NCBI RefSeq assembly: GCF_012516395.1
Contig: NZ_CP051206.1
Location: 3,020,501-3,084,500 of the forward strand
Source of the DNA: Dolichospermum flos-aquae CCAP 1403/13F
Lineage (GTDB): Bacteria; Cyanobacteriota; Cyanobacteriia; Cyanobacteriales; Nostocaceae
Direction of reading: 5' to 3'
Length of the DNA: 64,000 nucleotides
The position numbers were made by a program, and so were the translations under genes. The notes below the pieces were generated by a model. It did no database searches. It was not told the origin of the DNA and saw nothing but the letters and a program-made list of their open reading frames with translations. The stretch's first letter is position 1. Each line of letters starts with the position of its first letter. Shown piece by piece: positions 45,028 to 54,310 of the stretch.

Positions 45028-45963
45028 GTGTCTGCAATTAATAATATCCAAGTTACCGAAAATAGCGATCGCCTAGATCGTTACCTATCCCAAGAGTTAT
45101 CAGATTTATCCCGTTCTCGCATCCAGCAGTTAATAGAACAGGGTCATGTCCAAATTAATAATCTCATCTGCACATCTAAGAAGATTAACCTGAAAACAGG
45201 CGATCTCATTACCCTCGAAATTCCCACCGTTCAACCTTTAGCAATAATCGCCGAGAATATTCCCCTAGACATCCTCTATGAAGACGACGAGTTAATTATT
45301 ATCAATAAACCCGCCGGTTTGGTTGTCCACCCCGCACCAGGCCATCCTGACGGAACTTTAGTTAATGCTATCTTGGCACACTGTCCCAATTTACCGGGAA
45401 TTGGTGGCATTCAGCGTCCGGGAATTGTCCATCGTTTGGACAAGGATACAACGGGAGCGATTGCGATCGCTAAAACAGACCTGGCTTATCAACATCTACA
45501 AGCACAACTACAAGCAAAAACCGCCAGAAGAGAATATTTAGGTTTAATTTACGGTGTCCCCAAAACAGAAACCGGAAGTATAGACTTACCCATTGGTCGC
45601 AATCCCCAGGACCGCAAAAGAATGGCCATCGTTTCTATAGAAGATGGTGGACGTAATGCTATCACCCATTGGCGAGTAAAAGAACGCTTTGGAAATTACA
45701 CATTAATTCACTTTCAACTAGAAACAGGCCGGACCCATCAAATTCGCGTCCACAGTGCCAAAATGGGTCATCCTCTCGTTGGCGACCCCATTTATAGTTC
45801 TGGTCATTCCCTCGGCGTAAATTTGCCAGGACAAGCATTACACGCTTGGAAACTCCAGCTACAACATCCCGCTTCTGGAAATTTGGTGGAAGTGACAGCA
45901 CCCCTTCCCCGCAGCTTTGCAACTTTACTGGAAGTGTTACGCCGTCGTAGTGGTCTTTATTAA
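45028..45963 (+). CDS. rluD: RluA/RluD-type 23S rRNA pseudouridine synthase
   Basis: The 311-residue protein has an N-terminal S4 RNA-binding domain (LSRSRIQQLIEQGHVQINN) and the catalytic domain with HRLDKDTTGAIAIAKTD, whose aspartate is the catalytic residue, then GRTHQIRVH and PLVGDPIY. It isomerises uridines in 23S rRNA. The start is a GTG. The protein begins near the S4 domain as in the family. It is a single gene ending about 600 bp before the phycocyanin operon. Confidence 0.92.
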   Translation: MSAINNIQVTENSDRLDRYLSQELSDLSRSRIQQLIEQGHVQINNLICTSKKINLKTGDLITLEIPTVQPLAIIAENIPLDILYEDDELIIINKPAGLVVHPAPGHPDGTLVNAILAHCPNLPGIGGIQRPGIVHRLDKDTTGAIAIAKTDLAYQHLQAQLQAKTARREYLGLIYGVPKTETGSIDLPIGRNPQDRKRMAIVSIEDGGRNAITHWRVKERFGNYTLIHFQLETGRTHQIRVHSAKMGHPLVGDPIYSSGHSLGVNLPGQALHAWKLQLQHPASGNLVEVTAPLPRSFATLLEVLRRRSGLY

Positions 45964-46580
45964 GAATTTCTGCAAAAATAGCCATTTATTCTCAATTTGT
46001 GAATATAGCTTTTTTAATATTTATATCCCCCCTGGGGGGAAAAAGTAGCAGGTTTTCCAAATATTTAGAAATGTAAATTTAACAATTCTTAACAAAACTT
46101 AGCTAAAACTTATACAACAAAAAACTGCTGTAATCCATTTATGATAGTGAGTTTCTGGAAAATTAAAACAATCTTTAACTGCTGAATATTGCGATTGTTG
46201 TCAAAAAATGTAAAGTTGTGTAACAAAAATATTGACTTTTTATCAGTTGTAATCCTTGTGTATAAAGGATTTGAGCTAGTTTGTAGGCGACGATCTTATT
46301 TATTCATAATTTGTAACAAATAATGGCTCTATGGCATTGTATAAACATAAACTGTAGGGGTTAAACAACAGGAGAAAGTTGAAAAAAGCAGGCAATTCAT
46401 CAAGTTTGCCGGTTTCTCAAAAAATTCCCCTTGACTCTCATAATTTCTGGTTTTTAAACTGTAAACTGGTAGATGAGAAGACAAAATGAGAGACGCTTTG
46501 ATTTGACTCCGTTGCGAACAAATCCGAATTAGTTTTAATTTAGACATCTCTCAACTAAGTAATTTAGGAGATTAGAGTCC
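45964..46580 (+). promoter_or_regulatory. Long leader and promoter region of the cpc operon
   Basis: This 617-bp AT-rich region has no ORF of note. It contains a CCCCCCTGGGGGG palindrome at about 46028-46040, which may end rluD transcripts. A TTGACT at about 46430 is followed by TAAACT at a fitting distance, giving a weak promoter candidate. A clear ribosome-binding site TTAGGAGATTAGAG precedes the cpcB ATG. Long untranslated leaders are normal for cpc operons. The exact start site cannot be read from sequence. Confidence 0.5.
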
Positions 46581-47102
46581 ATGACATTAGATGTATTTTC
46601 CAAAGTTGTTTCCCAAGCTGACGCTAGAGGCGAATTCCTCAGCACCGAACAACTAGATGCTTTAACCGCAGTTGTAGCTTCCGGCAGCAAGCGTTTAGAT
46701 GTTGTTAACCGCATTACCAGCAACGCTTCCGCTATCGTTACCAACGCGGCTCGTTCTTTGTTTGAAGAACAACCCAACTTGATCGCTCCTGGTGGAAACG
46801 CTTACACCAACCGTCGTATGGCTGCTTGTCTCCGCGACATGGAAATCATTTTACGCTATGTAACCTACGCAGCGATCGCTGGTGATGCTAGTGTTCTTGA
46901 TGACCGTTGCTTAAATGGTTTGCGCGAAACATACCAAGCTTTGGGTACTCCTGGTTCTTCCGTAGCAGTTGGTGTTGGTAAAATGAAAGAAGCAGCGATC
47001 GCTATCGTTAACGATCCTAACGGTATCACCAAAGGTGATTGCAGTTCTTTGGTTTCTGAAGTTGCAAGCTACTTCGACCGCGCTGCGGCTGCTGTTGCCT
47101 AA
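46581..47102 (+). CDS. cpcB: C-phycocyanin beta subunit
   Basis: The 173-residue globin-fold protein begins [19 protein letters not shown], which distinguishes CpcB from PecB. Chromophore cysteines lie in [14 protein letters not shown] (Cys82/84) and [10 protein letters not shown] (Cys153/155). The conserved asparagine site N72 is in [12 protein letters not shown]. It pairs with CpcA to form phycocyanin hexamers of the phycobilisome rods on the thylakoid. It is the first gene of the operon with a strong AGGAG site. Confidence 0.97.
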   Translation: MTLDVFSKVVSQADARGEFLSTEQLDALTAVVASGSKRLDVVNRITSNASAIVTNAARSLFEEQPNLIAPGGNAYTNRRMAACLRDMEIILRYVTYAAIAGDASVLDDRCLNGLRETYQALGTPGSSVAVGVGKMKEAAIAIVNDPNGITKGDCSSLVSEVASYFDRAAAAVA

Positions 47103-47184
47103 CAATTCATTACAAATTAGCTCGAATCTTAATTGAGCTTTTCCCAGTAAAACAAGCAAGAAACTATCTAGGAGATTTTCACCA

Positions 47185-47673
47185 ATGAAAACACCAATTA
47201 CCGAAGCAATCGCATCTGCTGATACCCAAGGACGCTTTTTAAGCAACACCGAATTACAAGCAGTTAATGGTCGTCTAGTTCGTGCTGCTGCCAGCATGGA
47301 AGCTGCTCGTGGTTTGACAGCTAACGCTCAAAAATTAATTGACGGCGCTACCAGCGCTGTATACAGCAAATTCCCTTACACCACCTCTACACCAGGCAAT
47401 CAATTTGCAGCTGATAGCCGTGGTAAAGCTAAATGCGCTCGTGACGTTGGTCACTACCTCCGCATCATCACCTACAGCCTAGTTGCTGGTGGAACAGGTC
47501 CTTTGGATGAGTTCTTGATTGCTGGTTTGACTGAAATGCACGCAGCTTTCGACTTATCTCCTAGCTGGTACGTAGAAGCTTTGAAATCTATCAAAGCTAG
47601 TCATGGTTTGAGCGGTCAAGCTGCTAACGAAGCTAATACCTACATTGACTACGCAATCAACGCTCTTAGCTAG
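47185..47673 (+). CDS. cpcA: C-phycocyanin alpha subunit
   Basis: The 162-residue protein starts [20 protein letters not shown] and carries the single phycocyanobilin cysteine in [14 protein letters not shown] (Cys84). It ends [10 protein letters not shown]. It lacks one residue (V2) compared with many homologues. An ATCTAGGAGATTTTC ribosome-binding site precedes the ATG. It forms the alpha-beta monomer with CpcB, and its bilin is attached by the CpcE/CpcF lyase encoded downstream. A strongly folded sequence begins 9 bp after the stop codon. Confidence 0.97.
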   Translation: MKTPITEAIASADTQGRFLSNTELQAVNGRLVRAAASMEAARGLTANAQKLIDGATSAVYSKFPYTTSTPGNQFAADSRGKAKCARDVGHYLRIITYSLVAGGTGPLDEFLIAGLTEMHAAFDLSPSWYVEALKSIKASHGLSGQAANEANTYIDYAINALS

Positions 47674-47681
47674 ATAGCGTC

Positions 47682-47853
47682 ATGCCCGGAGAGGGATACA
47701 ATTGTTAGATGGAGTTACCCCTCAAGGGGTTTGCCAGTTATTCATGGGGAGTCACTGCGTAAGTTGGAAAGTATTCCGATTGGGACTTAGGTGGCGTTAA
47801 GACCATACATGATAATTCTGGTTCACCTAGCAATTGGATCTAGCTCCGGGCAT
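47682..47853 (+). ncRNA. Candidate 172-nt structured RNA in the cpcA-cpcC intergenic region
   Basis: The ends ATGCCCGGAG and CTCCGGGCAT pair perfectly over 10 bp. Inside, GATACAATTG (47695) pairs with CAATTGGATC (47831) with one mismatch. Then come ACCCC-TCAA-GGGGT, CCAGTTAT.CATG with CATGATAA..CTGG, GTCAC/GTGGC with TAAGT/ACTTA, and GGAA-AGTA-TTCC. All helices are nested. This was read by eye. It could be a 3' stabiliser or attenuator of the abundant cpcBA message, or a palindromic insertion. I know no matching RNA family. Confidence 0.55.
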
Positions 47854-47856
47854 AGT

Positions 47857-48225
47857 TTTATAAGGGAAATGCCGAAAACCCTTGAAGATGTAGCTGACTT
47901 AGGAAGCTACATATGTGCTTTAGACAAGGGATGAAGGCTAGAGGCTTTCCTTTATCCTGCATTGACATTAATTTAAAAATTTGAAATTATTTCAAATTTT
48001 AATCCATATTCGTGAGACAATTAAATTGTCAGCAAAGACATTAAAAACCTACCGGGGGACTCTCGGAAAGTTACGCTTGTCAGAGATGATTCTGCCAGTA
48101 ATGGCAAACAGGATCAGGGCAAGAACCCAAATATTTAAGGAACCCTGCCTGAAGCTGGGATAACTGAGAGATATAGACTGAAACTCTCTATAGAATCCCC
48201 GCGTCTTTAGACCGGGGAGTGTCAA
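47857..48225 (+). mobile_element. Structured noncoding IS200/IS605-type element with omega-RNA-like right end, copy 2
   Basis: This matches 2456-2826 from TTTATAAGG to AGTGTCAA. Stems carry paired changes relative to copy 1: ATGTAGCT/AGCTACAT for ATGTGGCT/AGCCACAT, GCCA/TGGC for GCCC/GGGC, and CCCCG/CGGGG for CTCCG/CGGAG at the right end. There is no ORF. It lies between cpcA and cpcC in the orientation of the operon, so it is transcribed as part of it. The sequence just past TCAA (CTACAAATAAAATAGG) would be the guide if this is a TnpB-type RNA. Confidence 0.65.
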
Positions 48226-48238
48226 CTACAAATAAAAT

Positions 48239-48350
48239 AGGTCAAGAGTCAAGAGTCAATAGGCAAGAGTCAAGAGTCAAGAGTCAACAGACCACTGACC
48301 ACTGACCACTGACCACTGACCACTGACCACTGACCACTGACAATTGACAA
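48239..48350. repeat. Heptanucleotide tandem repeats before cpcC
   Basis: Repeats of AGTCAAG (about 48241-48290) are followed by at least seven copies of CCACTGA (about 48290-48345). These are STRR-type heptamers. They lie within 50 bp of the cpcC ribosome-binding site and copy number is likely to vary between strains. Confidence 0.85.
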
Positions 48351-48398
48351 CTGACAAGCTTTATTCAGCCAAAATTCGGCACAATAAAGGGGAAAAAC

Positions 48399-49259
48399 AT
48401 GGCAATTACAGCAGCAGCATCCAGACTGGGAACAGAGGCTTTTAGCGACGCACGCAGAGTTGAACTGCGCCCTAACCCCAGCCGCGAAGAAGTCGAAGCG
48501 GTAATTCGTGCTGTTTATCGGCACGTTTTGGGAAATGACTATATATTGGCATCAGATCGCCTGATTAGTGCAGAATCACTTCTGCGCGATGGCAATCTAA
48601 GCGTGCGCGAGTTTGTTCGCAGCGTTGCTAAATCAGAACTCTACAAAGCTAAATTCTTCTACAACAGTTTCCAAACTCGGTTAATTGAACTCAACTATAA
48701 ACATTTGTTGGGTCGCGCACCATACAATGAGTCTGAAGTAACTTACCACTTAGACTTATATATTAACCAAGGTTACGACGCGGAAATTGACTCCTACATT
48801 GATTCTGAAGAATATCAAAACAGCTTTGGGGAAAGTGTTGTTCCCTACTATCGCGGTTTTGATTTTCAAGCAGGACAAAGTGCCGCCGGTTTTACGCGGA
48901 TGTTCCGTTTATATCGTGGTTATGCTAACAGCGATACTGCTCAAGTGGAAGGTGATAAATCTCGTTTAGCGCGAGAATTAGCTAGTAATAAAACTTCCTC
49001 AGTTGTTGGCCCATCTGGTAGTAACGATAATTGGGGTTTCCGTGTATCTGCGGATAACGCTCCTAAGCAAAATCTCGGTAATGCCGTAGGACAATCGAAT
49101 CGCACTTACCGTGTTGAAGTTACAGGCATTCGCAATCCTGGATACCCCAGTGTCCGCCGTAGTAGCACAGTATTTATTGTCCCTTACGAGCGCCTTTCTG
49201 AAAAAATTCAGCAAATTCAGAGAGTTGGCGGCAAAATTGTCAGCGTAATTTCCACCTAA
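48399..49259 (+). CDS. cpcC: Phycocyanin rod linker polypeptide (CpcC)
   Basis: The 286-residue protein has a PBS-linker domain at about residues 20-150 ([53 protein letters not shown]) and a C-terminal CpcD-like domain at about 230-286 ([36 protein letters not shown]). It joins phycocyanin hexamers in the rod and tunes energy transfer. An AAGGGG site precedes the ATG. An insertion of about 725 bp separates it from cpcA. Confidence 0.95.
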   Translation: MAITAAASRLGTEAFSDARRVELRPNPSREEVEAVIRAVYRHVLGNDYILASDRLISAESLLRDGNLSVREFVRSVAKSELYKAKFFYNSFQTRLIELNYKHLLGRAPYNESEVTYHLDLYINQGYDAEIDSYIDSEEYQNSFGESVVPYYRGFDFQAGQSAAGFTRMFRLYRGYANSDTAQVEGDKSRLARELASNKTSSVVGPSGSNDNWGFRVSADNAPKQNLGNAVGQSNRTYRVEVTGIRNPGYPSVRRSSTVFIVPYERLSEKIQQIQRVGGKIVSVIST

Positions 49260-49657
49260 GATCCGGCGCTGTTCACAAAAATATCGCGGGTCGTGTGGAA
49301 GCCACTTGGCTTCAGACAGTGGAGGAAACACGCCACGAGTGGTTTTAACCACCGTGAAAATGATAAAATTAAACTGTGAGTAGGAATAATCATCTACGTA
49401 TTGAAGTGTTTTGTAAGGAGCAACCCCTGATTTACCTCGTACCTGCACTGCAACTCTGGGTAAACAAGTAATGGGAAAACATGGAGCGTACCGAACTGGC
49501 TTGTGATGAACTCGGAAAGCATTAATTGAATCCTAAGTAAGAGCAATTGCAATACTTCTCGTGCTAGTAGTTGTTTTGAGCGTCTAGGGGGATATTTGAC
49601 TATCCCTTTTAAGTTAAATCTTAGAGAATCTGCGTGTCTTCAGACCGCAGAGTGTCA
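49260..49657 (+). mobile_element. Decayed IS200/IS605-type element relic, copy 3 of the right end
   Basis: The right end at 49624-49657 (GAATCTGCG, TGTCTTCAGAC, CGCAG, AGTGTCAA) is the same hairpin as in the two full elements, with a third compensated stem (CTGCG/CGCAG). The 360 bp before it do not align with the full copies by eye and hold no intact ORF. It fills most of the cpcC-cpcD gap, ending 33 bp before the cpcD ATG and leaving the cpcD ribosome-binding site intact. Confidence 0.55.
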
Positions 49658-49690
49658 ACGACAAAACTCATCATAGGAGATATAGAAGTA

Positions 49691-49930
49691 ATGTTCGGTC
49701 AAACCACACTTGGTGCTAGTAGTGTTTCTTCATCTGCCAGCCGCGTATTTCGTTACGAAGTTGTCGGCTTAAAGCAAAATCAAGAAACCGACAAAAATAA
49801 ATTCGACATTCGCCGCAGTGGTAGCGTATTTATTACCGTACCCTACGGACGCATGACTGAAGAAATGCAGCGGATTAGCCGTTTAGGTGGCAGAATCGTC
49901 AAAATTGAAGCTTTGACAGTAGCAGAATAA
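49691..49930 (+). CDS. cpcD: Small rod-capping linker (CpcD)
   Basis: The 79-residue CpcD-domain protein reads FRYEVVGLKQNQ, FDIRRSGSVFITVPYGRM, RISRLGGRIVKIE. It caps the outer end of phycocyanin rods. The ATG at 49691 follows an ATAGGAGATATAG ribosome-binding site. An upstream in-frame start would lie inside the element relic and is not used. Confidence 0.95.
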   Translation: MFGQTTLGASSVSSSASRVFRYEVVGLKQNQETDKNKFDIRRSGSVFITVPYGRMTEEMQRISRLGGRIVKIEALTVAE

Positions 49931-49946
49931 GTATAACTTCCTGGCA

Positions 49947-50777
49947 ATGATAGAAACCAGTGGAGAAGAATATTCTGCCCAGAATGCACCAAATCTGACA
50001 CCAGAGATAGCTATTGCTAACCTGCAATCATCAGATTTAAGTCTCCGCTATTATGCTGCTTGGTGGTTGGGTAAGTTCCGAGTCCGTCAGCCAGAAGCCA
50101 TAGACGCGCTCATTGCTGCGCTAGAGGATGAATCTGACAGAACCGAACTGGGTGGTTATCCCTTACGGCGTAATGCTGCCAGGGCGCTTGGTAAATTAGG
50201 CAATTTAAAAGCCGTACCAGGTTTGATTAGGTGTTTAGAATGTGCTGATTTTTATGTCCGCGAAGCAGCAGCCCAATCTTTAGCTATGCTTGGAGATAAA
50301 ACCGCATTACCAGCCCTGATAAAACTGCTAGATGGGGGAGTTGAGGCTGCTGTACAAGTACCTGGTTTTCCCCACCTTGCCCAGCCCTATACAGCAGTAA
50401 TAGAAGCCTTGGGAGCTATGGGTGCAACTGAGGCTATTTCCCTTGTGCAGCCTTTTCTCAAGCATTCAGTTCCTCGATTGCAATGCTCCGCCGCCAGAGC
50501 CATGTACCAACTGACACAAGACTCTATTTATGGCGAGTTATTAGTGAAAACTTTGGCAACAGGTGATTTGAAAATGCGCCGCGTTGTTTTGGGGGACGTG
50601 GGGGCAATTGGGTATTTGGCCGCAGCAGAAGCGATCGCCCAAACGCAAGTGGAAAATAGCTTTAAACTTATCGCTTTGAAAGGATTATTAGAGTATCAAC
50701 TGCCACAACAGTCTGATACTTTTGGTATATCTGAACAAGCTATCCGAGTCATGAATCTCATGGATTCACTCTTGTAG
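49947..50777 (+). CDS. cpcE: Phycocyanobilin lyase subunit alpha (CpcE)
   Basis: The 276-residue HEAT-repeat protein has units such as SSDLSLRYYAAWWLGKFR, PLRRNAARALGKLGNLKAVPGL and DFYVREAAAQSLAMLGDKTALPAL. With CpcF it attaches phycocyanobilin to Cys84 of CpcA and can also remove it. The start lies 16 bp after the cpcD stop. The length matches Nostocales CpcE. Confidence 0.95.
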   Translation: MIETSGEEYSAQNAPNLTPEIAIANLQSSDLSLRYYAAWWLGKFRVRQPEAIDALIAALEDESDRTELGGYPLRRNAARALGKLGNLKAVPGLIRCLECADFYVREAAAQSLAMLGDKTALPALIKLLDGGVEAAVQVPGFPHLAQPYTAVIEALGAMGATEAISLVQPFLKHSVPRLQCSAARAMYQLTQDSIYGELLVKTLATGDLKMRRVVLGDVGAIGYLAAAEAIAQTQVENSFKLIALKGLLEYQLPQQSDTFGISEQAIRVMNLMDSLL

Positions 50778-50811
50778 TCAGTAGTCAGTTGTTAATTGTC
50801 AGTTGTAAAAC

Positions 50812-50853
50812 TACTGACCACTGACCACTGACCACTGACCACTGACCACTGAC
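50812..50853. repeat. Heptanucleotide tandem repeat CCACTGA between cpcE and cpcF
   Basis: Five or more copies of CCACTGA end 10 bp before the cpcF ATG. It is the same unit as at 48290-48345. The repeat replaces the place where a ribosome-binding site would be, and only GACAACGGAAAA precedes the start codon. Confidence 0.85.
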
Positions 50854-50862
50854 AACGGAAAA

Positions 50863-51462
50863 ATGGATGAACTAATTCGGGCTATTACCGTAGCAGACAC
50901 ACCTTCCCAGATGGTGACAGCAGTTAAAAATCTGGCAGCAGCCAAAGATCCATCGGCAATTCCGACCTTAATTGCTGTCTTTGGTTATAACAATCCAGAA
51001 GCAGCCATAGTGGCAGCAGCAGCATTGACGCAGTTGGGAGAAATAGCAGTTCCACAATTGCTAGACCAAATTGATGATTATAACTATGGCGCACGGGCTT
51101 ATTCGATTCGCACTCTCGCAGCGATCGCAGATCCCCGTGCTTTGGATATTCTCATCTCTACAACACTCACTGATTTTGCCCCCAGTGTTCGCCGTGCCGC
51201 TGCTAAGGGACTAGGAAATCTACATTGGCAGAAGCTAGACATTTCCGCCAGTCAAATAGCCATCAACCGCGCGCTAGAGACACTTCTCTTTATCTGTGAA
51301 GATACAGACTGGTCAATTCGTTATGCTGCTATTGTTGGATTACAAGCTTTAGCAAAAGTAGCTATAGTCCAATCGCCTATTCTTGCTAAATTTCAATTAA
51401 TGCTGACTAACGATCCTGAAAAAGCAGTTCGCGCTCGCGTTCAGTTGGCCTGTAGCCAGTAA
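50863..51462 (+). CDS. cpcF: Phycocyanobilin lyase subunit beta (CpcF)
   Basis: The 199-residue HEAT-like protein has DPSAIPTLIAVFGYNNPEAAI, YGARAYSIRTLAAIADPRAL and FAPSVRRAAAKGLGNLHW. It is the obligate partner of CpcE in attaching bilin to CpcA Cys84. It is separated from cpcE by 85 bp that consist largely of tandem heptamers. Confidence 0.95.
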   Translation: MDELIRAITVADTPSQMVTAVKNLAAAKDPSAIPTLIAVFGYNNPEAAIVAAAALTQLGEIAVPQLLDQIDDYNYGARAYSIRTLAAIADPRALDILISTTLTDFAPSVRRAAAKGLGNLHWQKLDISASQIAINRALETLLFICEDTDWSIRYAAIVGLQALAKVAIVQSPILAKFQLMLTNDPEKAVRARVQLACSQ

Positions 51463-51499
51463 ACTGATTTATATACCATATAACAAGGTAAAAGTAAAG

Positions 51500-52336
51500 A
51501 TGTCAATACCACTACTAGAATACGCGCCCAAATCGCAAAACCAGCGAGTAGAAGGTTATGAAGTCCCCAACGAAGACACCCCAACTATTTATCGCTTAGA
51601 TCGGGCTACCTCAGATCAAGATATTGATAGCATCATCTGGGCTGCATACCGCCAAATTTTCAGCGAACACCTGATTTTAGCCAGCTATAAGCAAACCGCT
51701 TTAGAATCACAACTGCGAAATCGGGCAATTACCCTGCGTGATTTTATCCGGGGTTTAGGTAAATCAGAGGTTTACCGCACCCAAGTAGCAGATACCAACT
51801 CCAACTATCGCTTAGTTGACATCACCTTAAAACGGTTCTTAGGCCGGGCTGCTTACAACAAAGCCGAAGAAATCGCTTGGTCAATTGTCATTGCGACCAA
51901 AGGTTTACACGGTTTTATAGATGCTTTATTAGAATCAGACGAGTATTTAGATAACTTTGGTGATGATGTTGTCCCCTACCAACGTCGTCGTTTTGGTTCA
52001 CGCCCCTTTAACCTGGCTAACCCCCGTTATGGTTCTGACTGGCGCGATACCCAAAACATTCGCGAAATGGCTGGCCGTTCCTACTATAGCATCCGCACAT
52101 CAGGACAACTAACTACAGCAGATATCCGTCGGGCAATTCCTGCCAACTTCTTCATTATGGCTGGGTCTATTATTACCAACGAATGCAACTACCAACGGAG
52201 TTTGGCCACTGCCCAATCTTTTGTTAGTAGCAGCGAAATCCCTGATACAAGCAGAGATCATCAAGAACAACCCACAATTAAACCTGTAGCAGTTTCTTTA
52301 CCTTATCGTTATATTCCTGCTAACGCCAAAAATTAG
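51500..52336 (+). CDS. cpcG1: Phycobilisome rod-core linker CpcG1
   Basis: The 278-residue protein begins MSIPLLEYAPKSQNQRVEGYEVPNED-like and has the PBS-linker domain (WAAYRQIFSEHLILASYKQ, LRDFIRGLGKSEVYR, LKRFLGRAAYNKAEEIAWSI). CpcG proteins attach phycocyanin rods to the allophycocyanin core. Its C-terminal extension (about 190-278) is the longest of the four paralogues here. It starts 37 bp after cpcF in a run of four cpcG genes. Confidence 0.93.
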   Translation: MSIPLLEYAPKSQNQRVEGYEVPNEDTPTIYRLDRATSDQDIDSIIWAAYRQIFSEHLILASYKQTALESQLRNRAITLRDFIRGLGKSEVYRTQVADTNSNYRLVDITLKRFLGRAAYNKAEEIAWSIVIATKGLHGFIDALLESDEYLDNFGDDVVPYQRRRFGSRPFNLANPRYGSDWRDTQNIREMAGRSYYSIRTSGQLTTADIRRAIPANFFIMAGSIITNECNYQRSLATAQSFVSSSEIPDTSRDHQEQPTIKPVAVSLPYRYIPANAKN

Positions 52337-52379
52337 TTATTAGTTATTGGTAAGAACAACTGACAACTGACAACTGTAA

Positions 52380-52444
52380 GGGCGAAGCATTTGGAGAACT
52401 ATTTTTGGCAATGACCGATAATTTATCTTCCAAATGCTTCGCCC
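52380..52444. repeat. 65-bp palindromic element (family 2), copy 1
   Basis: GGGCGAAGCATTTGGA and TCCAAATGCTTCGCCC form 16-bp arms around a conserved centre (GAACTATTTTTGGCAATGAC and CGATAATTTATCT). It lies between cpcG1 and cpcG2, ending 26 bp before the cpcG2 ATG. Two more copies lie between sbpA and cysT at 60526 and 60614. Confidence 0.88.
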
Positions 52445-52470
52445 CTACCAACAACCAACAACTGACAAAC

Positions 52471-53214
52471 ATGACAATACCTTTACTAGAATACAAACCC
52501 AGTTCCCAAAACCAGCGCGTTTCTGGTTATGAAGTTCCCAACGAAGATACACCCACAATTTACCGCATCGAAGACTACGCCTTTGGTGGAGAAGTAGAAG
52601 AATTAATTTGGGCTGCTTATCGGCAACTTTTTAGCGAACACGTCATTCTCAAATTTTATCGCCAAGTTCATTTAGAATCCCAAGTAAAAAACAAAGCAAT
52701 TACCGTCCGCGATTTTATCCGGGGTTTAGCTAAATCTGAAGCTTTCCAAAGTTTGGTAATTCAGAGTAATTCTAATTACAGATTAGTAGAAATTGGGCTG
52801 AAACGGTTATTAGGTCGCGCACCTTACAACAACAAAGAAGAAATCGCTTGGTCAATTGTGATTGCTACCAAAGGTTGGGGTGGTTTTGTTGACGCTTTGC
52901 TCGATTCTGAAGAATATCAAAGCAACTTTGGGGAAAATATCGTTCCCTACCAAAGACGACGTTATAAGGATAGACCCTTTAATTTGGTAACACCACGATA
53001 CAGCGATTACTGGCGCGACCAACTTGAAGAAGCTCGTTATAAATGGGGTGACATTAAAAACTTTTTGGATATGGCAAATTCCATTAAAATTAAAACAGTG
53101 ACTTACACACCAGTTAGCACTGCCAATATCCAAATTCCTAACACTACCAAGGAAACGACATCAACAGGTATCCCTGTTTCTATCAGTCCTAGTGTTAGTT
53201 TTCCCCTGCGCTAG
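52471..53214 (+). CDS. cpcG2: Phycobilisome rod-core linker CpcG2
   Basis: The 247-residue protein starts [20 protein letters not shown] and has the PBS-linker domain ([52 protein letters not shown]). I chose this ATG because all CpcG paralogues begin at this motif. The longer frame upstream runs through the palindromic element. No ribosome-binding site is visible in the CAACTGACAAAC-type sequence before it, unlike cpcG4. Confidence 0.93.
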   Translation: MTIPLLEYKPSSQNQRVSGYEVPNEDTPTIYRIEDYAFGGEVEELIWAAYRQLFSEHVILKFYRQVHLESQVKNKAITVRDFIRGLAKSEAFQSLVIQSNSNYRLVEIGLKRLLGRAPYNNKEEIAWSIVIATKGWGGFVDALLDSEEYQSNFGENIVPYQRRRYKDRPFNLVTPRYSDYWRDQLEEARYKWGDIKNFLDMANSIKIKTVTYTPVSTANIQIPNTTKETTSTGIPVSISPSVSFPLR

Positions 53215-53354
53215 ATAGTTTTTTAATTAGCTGGGTAATCTCGGTTACAAAAGTGATAAAGTTTGTATTTTTTTAAGGATTTTAATTTTAGTTAGTTTGC
53301 TAAGTATTAGAGCATTTTGAAATGCCAAATTTACCAAAAGGCAGGTTCTTTAAA

Positions 53355-54083
53355 ATGGCAATTCCTTTACTTGAATACAAACCTACAACTCAAAACCAAA
53401 GAGTTAGCAGCTTTGGTACGGCAGATATTAACGAAGACAATCCTTATATCTACCGCATTGAAAATGCTAACTCTGCCGGCGAAATTGAACAACTAATTTG
53501 GGCTGCTTATCGCCAAGTTTTCAACGAACAGGAGATTCTCAAATTTAACCGCCAAATTACCTTAGAAACTCAACTCAAAAATCGGTCAATTACGGTTAAA
53601 GACTTCATTCGTGGTTTGGTGAAATCAGAGCGATTTTATCAGCTAGTTGTGACACCAAATAACAACTATCGGTTGGTAGAAATGTTCCTGAAAAGGATCT
53701 TAGGTCGTTCTCCCTACAATGAGCAAGAAAAAATTGCCTGGTCAATTCAAATTGCTACTTTAGGTTGGGGAAAATTTGTGGATGTTTTGATTGATAGTAG
53801 CGAGTATGAACAAGCCTTTGGCGAATATACCGTACCCTATCAACGCAAACGAATGACCACAGACCGACCAATCAGCTTTACTCCCCGCTATGGTGCTGAT
53901 TATCGTGACCGGGCAGGTATTGTCCAAAAATGGCCGTATCTTCGTCAATGGCGTGGAGGTTTCTACCCAGGCTCTGGGCAAAATGTTGATTTGGGGGCAT
54001 TGTCTGCCGTATTACTGGTAATAACCGCAGGCATCACTTTCTTGTTGATTCTCAATTGGTTAGGAATTAGTGATATCTACTAG
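53355..54083 (+). CDS. cpcL: Membrane-anchored rod linker CpcL (CpcG3 type)
   Basis: The 242-residue protein has the PBS-linker domain ([53 protein letters not shown]) and ends in a hydrophobic helix, [19 protein letters not shown], that the other three paralogues lack. In Anabaena the CpcG3/CpcL paralogue with this tail builds rod-only phycobilisomes attached to photosystem I complexes on the thylakoid. The same role is likely here. The ATG giving [10 protein letters not shown] is chosen over an upstream one. Confidence 0.9.
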   Translation: MAIPLLEYKPTTQNQRVSSFGTADINEDNPYIYRIENANSAGEIEQLIWAAYRQVFNEQEILKFNRQITLETQLKNRSITVKDFIRGLVKSERFYQLVVTPNNNYRLVEMFLKRILGRSPYNEQEKIAWSIQIATLGWGKFVDVLIDSSEYEQAFGEYTVPYQRKRMTTDRPISFTPRYGADYRDRAGIVQKWPYLRQWRGGFYPGSGQNVDLGALSAVLLVITAGITFLLILNWLGISDIY

Positions 54084-54310
54084 CCTTTTGAGGGGAAAAT
54101 AAGTAAGTAACCCCGCCTCAGAATGAATTCTGATAGCTTGCGTGGCGTAGCCATGTCTAATAGCAAAGGTCGTGTTTAGACGACTGAAAAAGAATTTATA
54201 GTCCGTTTTAACGGACTTTAGTTATTAGCCCTAAACTTCAGTTCTGGGCGGGGTATTTCTAGAACGAAATCTTTCTTTGTTTAATTTGATCATAAAAGGA
54301 GAAAATTAAT

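Noticed and set aside
48239-48350. CRISPR array
   Set aside because: The repeats are 7-nt units directly in tandem with no unique spacers and no cas genes.
46581-49259. Possible phycoerythrocyanin (pec) operon
   Set aside because: The beta subunit starts [14 protein letters not shown] and the alpha subunit [14 protein letters not shown], as in phycocyanin. The genes run cpcB-A-C-D-E-F-G, and no pecE or pecF lies between.
49260-49450. Possible TnpB C-terminal coding remnant in the cpcC-cpcD gap
   Set aside because: Short frames such as SGAVHKNIAGRVEATWLQ are open, but I could not match them to a TnpB motif, so only the right-end hairpin is claimed.
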